A program made the position numbers and the translations under genes. A stretch of DNA of 6,425 bases from Bacillota bacterium (GTDB lineage Bacteria > Bacillota_C > Negativicutes > JAEYSJ01). Within the stretch, counting starts at the first letter, position 1. Every line of letters starts with the position of its first letter. Location: contig JAEYSJ010000244.1 of assembly GCA_023434855.1 (NCBI GenBank), positions 1 through 6,425 on the forward strand, in the 5' to 3' direction. The notes below the pieces were generated by a model. That model saw only the letters and a list, made by a program, of their open reading frames with translations. It ran no database searches and was not told the DNA's origin. Of this stretch, positions 1-5,987 are shown piece by piece.

Positions 1-2
1 AT

Positions 3-1046
3 GATCACGATATCAAAAGTATTTACCAGGCATTAAACTACGGCATGGATAAATTCCTTAAATCCATTACTATGAGTAAAGTAGTAATCGGTATTTCCGG
101 AGGAATTGATTCGGCCGTAAGCGCCGCCCTTTATACAAAATTACTGGGGCCAGACAATGTTTTACTTGTTAATATGCCAAGTATATACAACTCACAAACA
201 ACGAAAGACTTATCTACAAAATTAGCACGCAACCTGGGCTGTTTATACACAATTATGCCAATTCAGGAAACTGTCGATTATACTATAAATCAGCTTTCCA
301 AAACACCAATAACCAACCTTTCCAATTACCAAGAAAGATTTCTTACAGTAACTTCCTTCGTTGCGGAGAATATTCAGGCACGGGATCGTTCATCCCGTAT
401 ACTTGCCGGCATTGCGGCCGCTTTCGGCGGCGGTTTTACCTGTAATGCCAATAAGAGTGAAATGACCGTAGGTTACTCCACTCTTTACGGTGACCAGGCG
501 GGTTTCCTCGCAGCCCTGGCTGATCTCTGGAAACACCAGGTTTATGCCTTAGCTGAATATATCAACAGTGAAGTTTACCAGCGAGAAGTTATTCCCCGGG
601 AAACAATAGACCTGGTCCCCAGCGCTGAACTATCTTTTGAGCAAGCAGTTGACGAGGGCAAAGGGGACCCCATCATTTATCCCTACCACGATTACTTGTT
701 TAGAGCTTTCATGGAATTCTGGAACAGAGCTACCCCTGAAGATATACTTACCTGGTATGCTGATGGCAAACTGGAAGAAAAAATCGGCTGTCAGCCCGGC
801 CTGGTCAACCGATTGTTCCCCAGCCCCCAGGAATTTATTGCAGACTTAGAACGCTGGTGGCGGCTATACACAGGCATTGCTGTTGCCAAAAGAATACAGG
901 CTCCCCCCGTGTTGGCAGTCAGCCGCCGGGCTTATGGCTTCGATCACAGGGAAGCACAGAATGGTGTATATTATACAGCTAACTATTTAGGGCTTAAAGA
1001 AAAGTTACTTAAAGAAAATATAGTTTTTGAATTAGGACGAATTTAA
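3..1046 (+). CDS. nadE: Glutamine-dependent NAD+ synthetase, C-terminal part (5' truncated by window edge)
   Basis: This enzyme makes NAD+ from deamido-NAD+ and ATP, using ammonia released from glutamine; it is the last cytoplasmic step of NAD synthesis. The frame is open from base 3, giving 347 visible residues. The first visible residues (DIKSIYQALNYG) match the usual entry into the synthetase domain, so the ATG at 45 is internal and the real start lies outside the window. Visible family signatures are the ATP-pyrophosphatase P-loop SGGIDS (codons from about base 96), NKSEMTVGYSTLYGD for substrate binding, VPSAELS followed by DEGKGDPIIYPYHDYL, and the C-terminal KRIQAPPVLAVSRRAYGFDHR. The last two are typical of the long two-domain enzymes with an N-terminal nitrilase-type glutaminase. 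That domain is inferred here, not seen. The gene ends at TAA 1044-1046, before a shared terminator. Family assignment is very secure; the two-domain architecture is likely. Confidence 0.95.
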   Translation, partial: DHDIKSIYQALNYGMDKFLKSITMSKVVIGISGGIDSAVSAALYTKLLGPDNVLLVNMPSIYNSQTTKDLSTKLARNLGCLYTIMPIQETVDYTINQLSKTPITNLSNYQERFLTVTSFVAENIQARDRSSRILAGIAAAFGGGFTCNANKSEMTVGYSTLYGDQAGFLAALADLWKHQVYALAEYINSEVYQREVIPRETIDLVPSAELSFEQAVDEGKGDPIIYPYHDYLFRAFMEFWNRATPEDILTWYADGKLEEKIGCQPGLVNRLFPSPQEFIADLERWWRLYTGIAVAKRIQAPPVLAVSRRAYGFDHREAQNGVYYTANYLGLKEKLLKENIVFELGRI

Positions 1047-1123
1047 ATTACTTTTGCTAAGCATAGGTCAATCAACGATTTGCGACTTACCTAATGAGTT
1101 ATTTACTTGATATAACATAATAA

Positions 1124-1160
1124 AAAAACGTCGGAGATACTGAAAATCTCTGACGTTTTT
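1124..1160. terminator. Bidirectional intrinsic terminator between convergent genes
   Basis: Two 15-base arms, 1124-1138 and 1146-1160, flank a 7-base loop. On the plus strand they pair fully with one G-U (1133/1151) and are followed by a T-rich run (TTTTTCTTATTATTT), which suits the end of nadE. On the minus strand the same position is an A-C mismatch, but the hairpin ends in a run of seven Ts (1128-1122) and lies 11 bases past the stop of the zinc-ribbon gene. It therefore probably ends both convergent transcripts. The stretch 1047-1123 holds nothing else I can identify. Confidence 0.88.
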
Positions 1161-1171
1161 CTTATTATTTG

Positions 1172-1522
1172 CTATATTCTGCGCAGTAACAACCAAATTA
1201 CTATTCCCGCGAATGCAAAGAACAAAGTTATAGGTAAAACAATAAATATCAGCACTGCTAAAATAGCACCAAAAAATAATTTGGTAAGTAGACCTGTCCC
1301 TGTCAAATTTATTTGTCTAACATAAATCCGCCGGTCGGACTGACTGTTGCCATCTTTATAACAGGATCCTGTCTCCGTTTCTCCTTCCTGCTCTAGAGTA
1401 ACACCTTGAAATTGGCGTTTCTCCTCTGGAGTAAGCACCTGAACCGCGGTCTCTGTCTGACAGCAATTGGAGCATTGCTGCTCACCCGGTCTAAGCTCAG
1501 CTCCGCAATGGGCGCACCGCAT
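1172..1522 (-). CDS. Small zinc-ribbon membrane protein, function unknown
   Basis: The product has 116 residues. An N-terminal zinc ribbon is formed by Cys3-x2-Cys6 and Cys17-x2-Cys20 (Cys21 adjacent), spaced as in zinc-ribbon domains that bind one Zn2+. A polar, Glu/Gln-rich linker follows (about 30-78). The C-terminus is one long hydrophobic stretch (about 82-113), broken by a Pro near 98, which could form two short membrane segments or a hairpin, and it ends in Arg-Arg-Ile. The zinc ribbon would probably face the cytoplasm. The ATG at 1522 has a good SD (GGAGAG, 7-base spacing). The gene follows the 514-residue gene by 26 bases on the same strand, so the two are very likely co-transcribed. 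Zinc-ribbon plus membrane-anchor proteins are common in Bacillota and mostly uncharacterised, so I assign no function. Confidence 0.75.
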   Translation of the reverse strand: MRCAHCGAELRPGEQQCSNCCQTETAVQVLTPEEKRQFQGVTLEQEGETETGSCYKDGNSQSDRRIYVRQINLTGTGLLTKLFFGAILAVLIFIVLPITLFFAFAGIVIWLLLRRI

Positions 1523-1548
1523 TTATCATCTCTCCAGTCAATGCAAAT

Positions 1549-3093
1549 TTAGGTCATAAAGAGTGAAATAACAAAGCCTTCTTCACTAAGATAACGTGGA
1601 TCAAACGGCTGCAATTTTAATATTTTATACAACTTACTACGGTTACTATATATACTGGCAGTTGAAATTCCTAAACTGTCAGCCATTTCTTCCACTGCAA
1701 TATTATTAGTATAGTTTATCTGAGAATATGCGTACAACACGGCTGCTGCCCAAATAGCAGGTTTGCGCACAATTACATTGGTCAACTGACAGTAATCATG
1801 CCAAATCTTTTGTACCAGTTTAGTGTCATGCAATGAATAACCATATTCAGGAGTTATTTTATCCAAAAGTGCTACAACTTCCTTATTAGGTGGATTATTT
1901 TCTTCAATAAGCGGGAAAACCCGCTCTAACTGGGAAGTCGGAGTAACATTTACTTTTGCCAAAGTAACTAATACATCAATGGTATGTCTCACCACCAACG
2001 CATGGCGGCTAAAAAAATCTTGCAGCGTTGCGTCTGGCTGTTGAATGGCGAAAACAGCATTTTGTCTAATAACCTCCTCTTTTATCCGGCGGCGCAAATT
2101 GATACTAACTTCAATACTAGTGACATAATTAATCATAACTACGCCTTGAAAAAAGATATGTCCGAAAAACAACAGTTTTTTTAATGTTTTTAGGTCAAAA
2201 TCAAAAAAGGGCATCTCAAACTTTTCATCAGTAAATAAGTTGACACACTCTACCCAATCCTGATTGACCACACGATTAATGTAAAACACCGCAAACCGGG
2301 CACTAAGCAAATCCTGCAGTATTTTTCGTTCGTCACTAGTCAGCCTTTCGCTCTGGGTTGCGTTAAAATGGGCCAGCGGTGTAATATCGTTATTCATTAA
2401 ATGATAGTCAAATAAAAAATAATCCCAAAAGCCCAACCAGAATTCATCCTGTTCGTCTTCAGGAATATTATTAAAAGGACCGGTATACAAATAGAGAGCA
2501 CGGTCAAAATCATTACTAAAATCCTCTTGTTGAAAATATGCACCCAATTTTATCATTAGACGTTCCACAGTATCGCTTACAATTCTGCCTAGATCGTTAG
2601 AAGGTATAGCTGAAATATTATCCGTTTCCTGGTTGAGTTTATTGCTGAGTAACCCCAACTCTCCTTCAACAATTGAATTGTCAATAAGTTTTAATTTTTC
2701 TCCGCCGGCAATTTCTTGTGCAGCATGTTCCAGTTCAGCCAAATCACCAATAATCTTCTTCCCTGCTAAATATCTATAAAAATCAATAAGTGTATCAAAA
2801 AACAGGCGAGCTTCCGGCAAAGTGACCTTGTAATCCGGATAATGAACTGACAGCCATTCTATTGCTAAACTATATTCCGGATATGAAATAGTTTCTAAGT
2901 CGTCATGATCCGAGTATTGCAAATATAAAATAAACATCTGCAACTTCCGCCATAATTCCCGTAGTTGTGCGTCGCTGGCCCCCTGCCAAGCTTTCTGCCG
3001 AAAAAATCCTTCAACCCATTCCCTCTTAACAGCAGGCTCCCAGGAAACCTCATCGTCATAAAAAGACCGTATTTGGTCATAAACGTTTTTCAT
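1549..3093 (-). CDS. Uncharacterised 514-residue protein with C-terminal HTH-like domain
   Basis: I do not recognise this protein as a whole. It is soluble in appearance, rich in acidic and aromatic residues, and has no signal peptide or membrane segment. The N-terminal region (about 1-130) looks all-helical. The middle (about 150-430) has no motif I know. The C-terminus carries KPAIWAAAVLYAYSQIN (from about 444), then a likely helix-turn-helix, VEEMADSLGISTASIYSNR (about 467-485). This arrangement recalls the DUF6398-type, cyclin/TFIIB-like fold in which an 'IWAAA-LYA' helix precedes an HTH; the similarity is from memory. A DNA-binding or regulatory role is possible but unproven. The ATG at 3093 has an SD (AAAGGAGA, 3107-3114) at an unusually long spacing of 13 bases, which may mean weak translation. 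It leads a two-gene operon with the zinc-ribbon gene. Confidence 0.72.
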   Translation of the reverse strand: MKNVYDQIRSFYDDEVSWEPAVKREWVEGFFRQKAWQGASDAQLRELWRKLQMFILYLQYSDHDDLETISYPEYSLAIEWLSVHYPDYKVTLPEARLFFDTLIDFYRYLAGKKIIGDLAELEHAAQEIAGGEKLKLIDNSIVEGELGLLSNKLNQETDNISAIPSNDLGRIVSDTVERLMIKLGAYFQQEDFSNDFDRALYLYTGPFNNIPEDEQDEFWLGFWDYFLFDYHLMNNDITPLAHFNATQSERLTSDERKILQDLLSARFAVFYINRVVNQDWVECVNLFTDEKFEMPFFDFDLKTLKKLLFFGHIFFQGVVMINYVTSIEVSINLRRRIKEEVIRQNAVFAIQQPDATLQDFFSRHALVVRHTIDVLVTLAKVNVTPTSQLERVFPLIEENNPPNKEVVALLDKITPEYGYSLHDTKLVQKIWHDYCQLTNVIVRKPAIWAAAVLYAYSQINYTNNIAVEEMADSLGISTASIYSNRSKLYKILKLQPFDPRYLSEEGFVISLFMT

Positions 3094-3106
3094 TTTATTA
3101 TAAGAA

Positions 3107-3114
3107 TCTCCTTT
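3107..3114 (-). promoter_or_regulatory. Ribosome binding site with long spacing, 514-residue gene
   Basis: AAAGGAGA on the minus strand is the only SD-like sequence before the ATG at 3093. It lies 13 bases from the ATG, against the 5-9 usual in Bacillota. No better start codon is visible in between. The inverted repeat 3121-3147 lies 6 bases upstream of it, so a leader hairpin could affect access to this site. Confidence 0.6.
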
Positions 3115-3120
3115 AAAAAT

Positions 3121-3147
3121 TACTTGAAATAAAAATCACTTCAAGTA
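3121..3147 (-). repeat. 8-bp inverted repeat in the leader of the 514-residue gene
   Basis: TACTTGAA (3121-3128) and TTCAAGTA (3140-3147) are perfect inverted arms with an 11-base spacer. It could be an operator for a dimeric regulator, or in RNA a small hairpin just before the SD. On the minus strand it is followed by ATTTTT, so it also resembles a weak attenuator. Part of the spacer belongs to a direct repeat (3133-3143) with a second copy at 3164-3174. Confidence 0.5.
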
Positions 3148-3174
3148 GAAAGCACTATACCGCAAATCACTTCA
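3133..3174 (-). repeat. Pair of 11-bp direct repeats upstream of the 514-residue gene
   Basis: AAATCACTTCA occurs at 3133-3143 and again at 3164-3174, 31 bases apart (about three helical turns), so both copies would face the same side of the DNA. The distal copy sits between a candidate -35 and -10, and the proximal copy overlaps the inverted repeat. This is the geometry of a two-site operator. It is a pattern seen in the sequence only, with no known regulator attached. Confidence 0.45.
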
Positions 3175-3191
3175 TGCACAACATTATATCA
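3154..3191 (-). promoter_or_regulatory. Promoter(s) for the 514-residue / zinc-ribbon operon
   Basis: Two candidates lie in tandem. The better one is an extended -10, TGATATAAT (3191-3183 read on the minus strand), which needs no strong -35; transcription would begin near 3177, giving a leader of about 83 bases. The second is TTGTGC (3181-3176), a 16-base spacer, then TATAGT (3159-3154). Both lie between the terminator of the upstream operon and the repeats described above. Confidence 0.55.
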
Positions 3192-3215
3192 TTTTTAAAC
3201 GCTCAAATAAACGCC

Positions 3216-3254
3216 AAAAATAATATCCCACAATTACTTAGCTGTGGGATATTA
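3216..3254 (-). terminator. Intrinsic terminator of the lysE-paaK-ACT operon
   Basis: A perfect 12-bp stem (3221-3232 with 3243-3254) encloses a 10-base loop. On the minus strand it is followed by TTTTT (3220-3216). It begins 5 bases after the stop codon of the ACT gene. The plus strand has no T run, so it acts only on the minus strand. It separates this operon from the downstream promoter of the 514-residue gene. Confidence 0.9.
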
Positions 3255-3259
3255 TATGC

Positions 3260-3700
3260 TTACCAATAAAAATTCGGAACAGACAAGTTTTCGTTCAACT
3301 CGTCGGATACATTTTCGCCTGATATAATACGTTCCGCGCGAGCCACATTGTCAACCTTTAACACTACCCTGGCATATTTTTCATTAGCGGAAAAAGCGTA
3401 CATATATTCAATATTAATGCCGGCTGAACTTAACTTTTGCACCTTATCAAACAAGTCTCCCGGCTTATCTTCTATAGTGATTGCCAGCACAGGCGTAACT
3501 TTTACGGTAAAACCTGATCCCCGCAATATGCGTTCGACCTTTTCCGGTTCATTTACCACAATACGTAATATGCCAAAATCTGCTGTATCGGCCACTGCTA
3601 AAGCCCTGAGGTTAATTTCATGCTCTTTGAGTACCGCCAAAACTTCTGCCAACGTGCCGGGACGGTTTTCTACGAAAACTGACATCTGTTGAATAATCAT
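3260..3700 (-). CDS. Tandem ACT-domain protein (amino-acid-sensing type)
   Basis: This 146-residue cytoplasmic protein consists of two ACT domains and little else. ACT 1 is about residues 3-66, with the ligand-loop motif NRPGTL (12-17) after the first strand. ACT 2 is about 69-140, with DKPGDL (78-83). ACT pairs of this size bind amino acids, usually at the domain interface, and act as allosteric or signalling subunits. A stand-alone tandem ACT protein next to a phenylacetate-CoA ligase gene is a recurring arrangement in anaerobic bacteria and archaea. The ligand is not evident from the sequence; an aromatic or branched-chain amino acid would fit the context. The ATG at 3700 has an SD (AGGGGGG, 3707-3713, 6-base spacing) and lies 14 bases after the paaK stop, so translation is probably coupled. 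It is the last gene before the terminator. Confidence 0.9.
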   Translation of the reverse strand: MIIQQMSVFVENRPGTLAEVLAVLKEHEINLRALAVADTADFGILRIVVNEPEKVERILRGSGFTVKVTPVLAITIEDKPGDLFDKVQKLSSAGINIEYMYAFSANEKYARVVLKVDNVARAERIISGENVSDELNENLSVPNFYW

Positions 3701-3714
3701 GGTATTCCCCCCTA

Positions 3715-5010
3715 TTATATTTTTCTTTTGTCAATCACACGTTTAGCCTTACCCTCACTACGTTCAATTGTTTTGCTGCCCACTAGACGGACTGTGGCGG
3801 AAACCCCCAGGACACTGGCCAGCTCCCCTTTTATTTTATGCTCAAGTGTCTCCAGCCCGCGGATTTCATCAGAAAACATGTTATCAGTCAATTCAACCAG
3901 TACAGTCATGTTATCCATATTATCCTGCCTGTCTACAATCAACTGGTAGTGGGGCGAGGTTTCCCCCAAGCTTAATAGCACACTCTCCACCTGTGACGGA
4001 AATACATTTACTCCCCTTATTATTAGCATATCATCGCTCCGGCCAAGCACCTTACCCATACGCACCAATGTTCTTCCGCATTCACAGACACTGCGGTGCA
4101 ATACTGTTAAATCCCTGGTACGATAACGTATCATAGGCATACCCTCTTTGGTAAGCGTAGTCAGCACTAATTCTCCCTTTTCGCCATCGGGCAGTACTTC
4201 ACCTGTTAAAGGGTTGATGATTTCGGGATAAAAATGATCTTCATTAATATGCAAGCCATTTTGCACATGGCATTCGCAGGCCACACCAGGCCCGATAATT
4301 TCGCTTAAGCCATAAATATCAATAGCCATAATTCCCAATTGTTCTTCAATCTCACGCCGCATATTTTCCGACCAGGGCTCAGCACCAAAAATCCCGACTT
4401 TAAGTTTTGTTTTGTGAGGATCGATCCCCATTTCACGCATAGTTTCGGCTATGTACAATGCATATGACGGAGTACAGGCTATAGCAGTTGTGCCAAAATC
4501 AGTCATCAACATAATCTGTCTGGCTGTATTCCCGCTTGAGATCGGAATAACTGAAGCGCCCAGCAGTTCAGCGCCGTAATGCGCGCCAAGACCTCCAGTA
4601 AATAAGCCATAGCCATAAGCGATCTGAATAAATGATTGTTTGGTAACCCCTGCGCCAACCAACGACCTGGCCATTACTTCCGACCATATGCCAATATCAC
4701 GTTTAGTATACCCAACAACAGTAGGTCTACCCGTTGTACCGCTAGAGGCATGAATCCGTACGATTTCGCTAAGCGGGACAGCAAATAGTCCATAGGGGTA
4801 ATTATCCCTCATATCTTGTTTTGTAATAAATGGCAGTTTTTGAATATCAGCTAAGTTACAGATATCCTGAGGCAATAAACCCTGCTCCTGCATACGCGAA
4901 CGGTAAAAAGGCATTTGATATATATACGCCGCTAAATCCCTAAGTTTTTCTGCTTGCAGTTCAGCCATTTTTTCCTGTTCCATTGTTTCAATAGGTTCGT
5001 TCCAGTACAA
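3715..5010 (-). CDS. paaK: Phenylacetate-CoA ligase
   Basis: The enzyme activates phenylacetate (or a related arylacetate) with ATP and CoA to aryl-CoA, AMP and PPi. At 431 residues it has the normal family length. Visible adenylate-forming motifs are SSGTTGRP (89-96, phosphate loop), FGAEPW (208-213), IYGLSE (232-237), YRTRDL (296-301), [20 protein letters not shown] (323-342, hinge and C-domain entry) and SEGKAKRV (418-425), which holds the catalytic lysine region. Cys-x-Cys pairs in [10 protein letters not shown] (245-254) and CECGRT (309-314) are usual in the anaerobic-type enzymes and may bind a metal. The start is TTG at 5010, supported by a strong SD (GAGGGGG, 7-base spacing); the next ATG, at 4983, has no comparable site. 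The gene lies 27 bases after the exporter gene and 14 before the ACT gene. It may work in arylacetate use or with 2-oxoacid oxidoreductases in aromatic amino acid metabolism, none of which are in view. Confidence 0.95.
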   Translation of the reverse strand: MYWNEPIETMEQEKMAELQAEKLRDLAAYIYQMPFYRSRMQEQGLLPQDICNLADIQKLPFITKQDMRDNYPYGLFAVPLSEIVRIHASSGTTGRPTVVGYTKRDIGIWSEVMARSLVGAGVTKQSFIQIAYGYGLFTGGLGAHYGAELLGASVIPISSGNTARQIMLMTDFGTTAIACTPSYALYIAETMREMGIDPHKTKLKVGIFGAEPWSENMRREIEEQLGIMAIDIYGLSEIIGPGVACECHVQNGLHINEDHFYPEIINPLTGEVLPDGEKGELVLTTLTKEGMPMIRYRTRDLTVLHRSVCECGRTLVRMGKVLGRSDDMLIIRGVNVFPSQVESVLLSLGETSPHYQLIVDRQDNMDNMTVLVELTDNMFSDEIRGLETLEHKIKGELASVLGVSATVRLVGSKTIERSEGKAKRVIDKRKI

Positions 5011-5017
5011 AATATTT

Positions 5018-5024
5018 CCCCCTC
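5018..5024 (-). promoter_or_regulatory. Strong SD fixing the TTG start of paaK
   Basis: GAGGGGG on the minus strand lies 7 bases before TTG (5010-5008). It decides the start in favour of TTG over the downstream ATG at 4983. A similar G-rich SD (AGGGGGG) precedes the next gene, the ACT protein. Confidence 0.8.
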
Positions 5025-5037
5025 AACTCAATTATCT

Positions 5038-5709
5038 CTAGAAGAATAGCCTTAATACTCCATCATACATAAAATAAAAGCCTAAAAATGCCAGTATTCC
5101 CGCGCAAATAAGTAAAATAATTTGATAAACCTGCCGACTGATAATAGCCCGGCCTGTATGGACAATTAGCGATATCAGGGAATACCATATAAAGTCGGAC
5201 AAAATATGCCCGGAAAAGAAAGCAGTGATGCCTATAATGCCGCGCTCGTAAGCCAGGATAACATATCCCGCGCCTACAGTCGCCCACCAAAGCGACCAAT
5301 AAGGGTTAGACAAACTTGTAACTACCCCTGCTTTAAACGGCTGAATGTAACCTCCACTATTAACAGCAACACTATTATCTTTTGAACCTTCCGCTGTTAA
5401 AGCCATTGTAGTAACCCTGCCCATAGCAGCATCACGACCAATTCCCCAACTCATCCACACAAGCATTATGCCGCCAACTATTCCGATTGTACCAGTTACT
5501 ACTTGTTGCTGCATTAAAATTGATAGTCCTAATAATAAGCCCGCTACCAGCAGCAATTCAATAAGGGCATGTCCAGCCACCATAACCGGTCCAGCCCAAA
5601 ATCCCCGGCGCGATGTTTCGCTAATTGCCACAGTTAGCATTGGCCCGGGCATCATGGCCCCTGACAAGCCAACAACAAACGCCGTTGAAAATATTGCGGC
5701 TAATTCCAT
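5038..5709 (-). CDS. LysE-family transporter (amino acid / metabolite exporter)
   Basis: This is an integral membrane protein of 223 residues, the normal size for the LysE/RhtB superfamily, whose members export amino acids or similar small molecules by proton antiport. Numbered from the ATG at 5709, the N-terminal helix carries the family signature GLSGAMMPGPMLTVAISE (14-31). About six hydrophobic segments are visible: roughly 4-24, 38-60, 64-84, 120-146, 150-175 and 195-221. A polar loop (about 85-115) holds the variable region, and SNPYWSLWW near 129-137 is the typical 'NP-W' element of the family's second half. The frame stays open to a GTG at 5751, but only the ATG at 5709 has an SD (AGGAG, 7-base spacing) and starts at the conserved helix. 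It is the first gene of the operon with paaK and the ACT gene, 27 bases before paaK. The substrate is unknown; an amino acid or aryl acid linked to PaaK is a guess. Confidence 0.87.
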   Translation of the reverse strand: MELAAIFSTAFVVGLSGAMMPGPMLTVAISETSRRGFWAGPVMVAGHALIELLLVAGLLLGLSILMQQQVVTGTIGIVGGIMLVWMSWGIGRDAAMGRVTTMALTAEGSKDNSVAVNSGGYIQPFKAGVVTSLSNPYWSLWWATVGAGYVILAYERGIIGITAFFSGHILSDFIWYSLISLIVHTGRAIISRQVYQIILLICAGILAFLGFYFMYDGVLRLFF

Positions 5710-5716
5710 AACTATA

Positions 5717-5721
5717 CTCCT
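5717..5721 (-). promoter_or_regulatory. SD selecting the start of the LysE-family gene
   Basis: AGGAG on the minus strand is 7 bases upstream of the ATG at 5709-5707. No SD is seen before the longer in-frame GTG start at 5751, so the product should lack the 14 extra N-terminal residues. Confidence 0.8.
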
Positions 5722-5822
5722 GCTATTAAGAAGACATATATATAAATCCACTTAATTCATTCGCCCAATTTTGCAAACAGTTAATTCGTATTAATAAATT
5801 TCTAGCACAATAATCTTTATAT

Positions 5823-5851
5823 ATTATACATTAAGTGTACTTAAATGGCAA
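5823..5851 (-). promoter_or_regulatory. Housekeeping promoter of the lysE-paaK-ACT operon
   Basis: On the minus strand, TTGCCA (5851-5846), a 17-base spacer and TATAAT (5828-5823) form a near-consensus sigma-A promoter. The upstream DNA (about 5852-5922) is extremely A+T-rich and could act as an UP element. Transcription would start near 5816, giving a leader of about 107 bases before the ATG at 5709. I see no riboswitch or leader peptide in that leader. Confidence 0.8.
5831..5844. promoter_or_regulatory. Palindromic operator candidate inside the promoter spacer
   Basis: TTAAGT-GT-ACTTAA is a perfect 6+6 inverted repeat lying wholly between the -35 and -10 of the operon promoter. A dimeric regulator bound there would block RNA polymerase. 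No regulator gene is adjacent, so the identity is unknown. The short A+T-rich arms could arise by chance. Confidence 0.45.
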
Positions 5852-5922
5852 TTTATGCTTTTGAAATAGAAGATTTATAACATATTTAACAATTATTTAG
5901 TTTTTATAATTCATAATAAAAC

Positions 5923-5952
5923 AAAAACACTCACTAAAGTGGGTGTTTTTTT
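5923..5952. terminator. Distal intrinsic terminator after the 5S-like tail
   Basis: Arms 5923-5934 and 5939-5950 (12 bp, loop TAAA) end in a run of Ts on either strand: seven Ts on plus (5946-5952), and TTTTT-G-TTTT on minus. The plus-strand hairpin has a U-G pair where the minus has an A-C mismatch. On the minus strand it directly follows the second 5S-like tail, just as the terminator at 6284-6309 follows the real 5S. It also insulates the lysE operon from rRNA transcription. Confidence 0.8.
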
Positions 5953-5987
5953 AACCGGCAACTGGATATCCTCCCAGGCCGTTTCCA
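5953..5987 (-). repeat. Second copy of the 5S rRNA 3' tail
   Basis: These 35 bases match 6314-6348 (the 3' end of the real 5S gene) at 31 positions, in the same orientation, 361 bases away. The differences are one block of three (5964-5966, GGA against ACC) and one C/T (5973). The match stops sharply after 5987. In both copies a hairpin terminator with CACTCACT in its left arm lies immediately downstream. The rest of a 5S gene is not recognisable next to this tail. It could be a 5S pseudogene end, a recombination or integration duplicate, or the functional 3' domain of a larger RNA. Confidence 0.85.

Noticed and set aside
637..849. Plus-strand open frame inside nadE
   Set aside because: Lies wholly within a strongly conserved gene in another frame; no family resemblance.
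1984..2184. Plus-strand open frame opposite the 514-residue gene, and a minus-strand one at 2895-3080
   Set aside because: Both overlap the long real frame, have no SD worth noting and give no recognisable protein.
3348..4136. Plus-strand open frames opposite the ACT and paaK genes (3348-3692, 3689-3949, 3768-4136)
   Set aside because: Antisense shadows of well-recognised genes; the translations have no family features.
5710..5751. Longer N-terminus for the LysE-family protein from GTG 5751
   Set aside because: No SD, non-conserved residues before the first helix, while the ATG at 5709 has AGGAG at ideal spacing.
5063..5755. Frames overlapping the LysE-family gene (minus 5063-5299, plus 5468-5755)
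   Set aside because: Off-frame shadows of a clear membrane protein.
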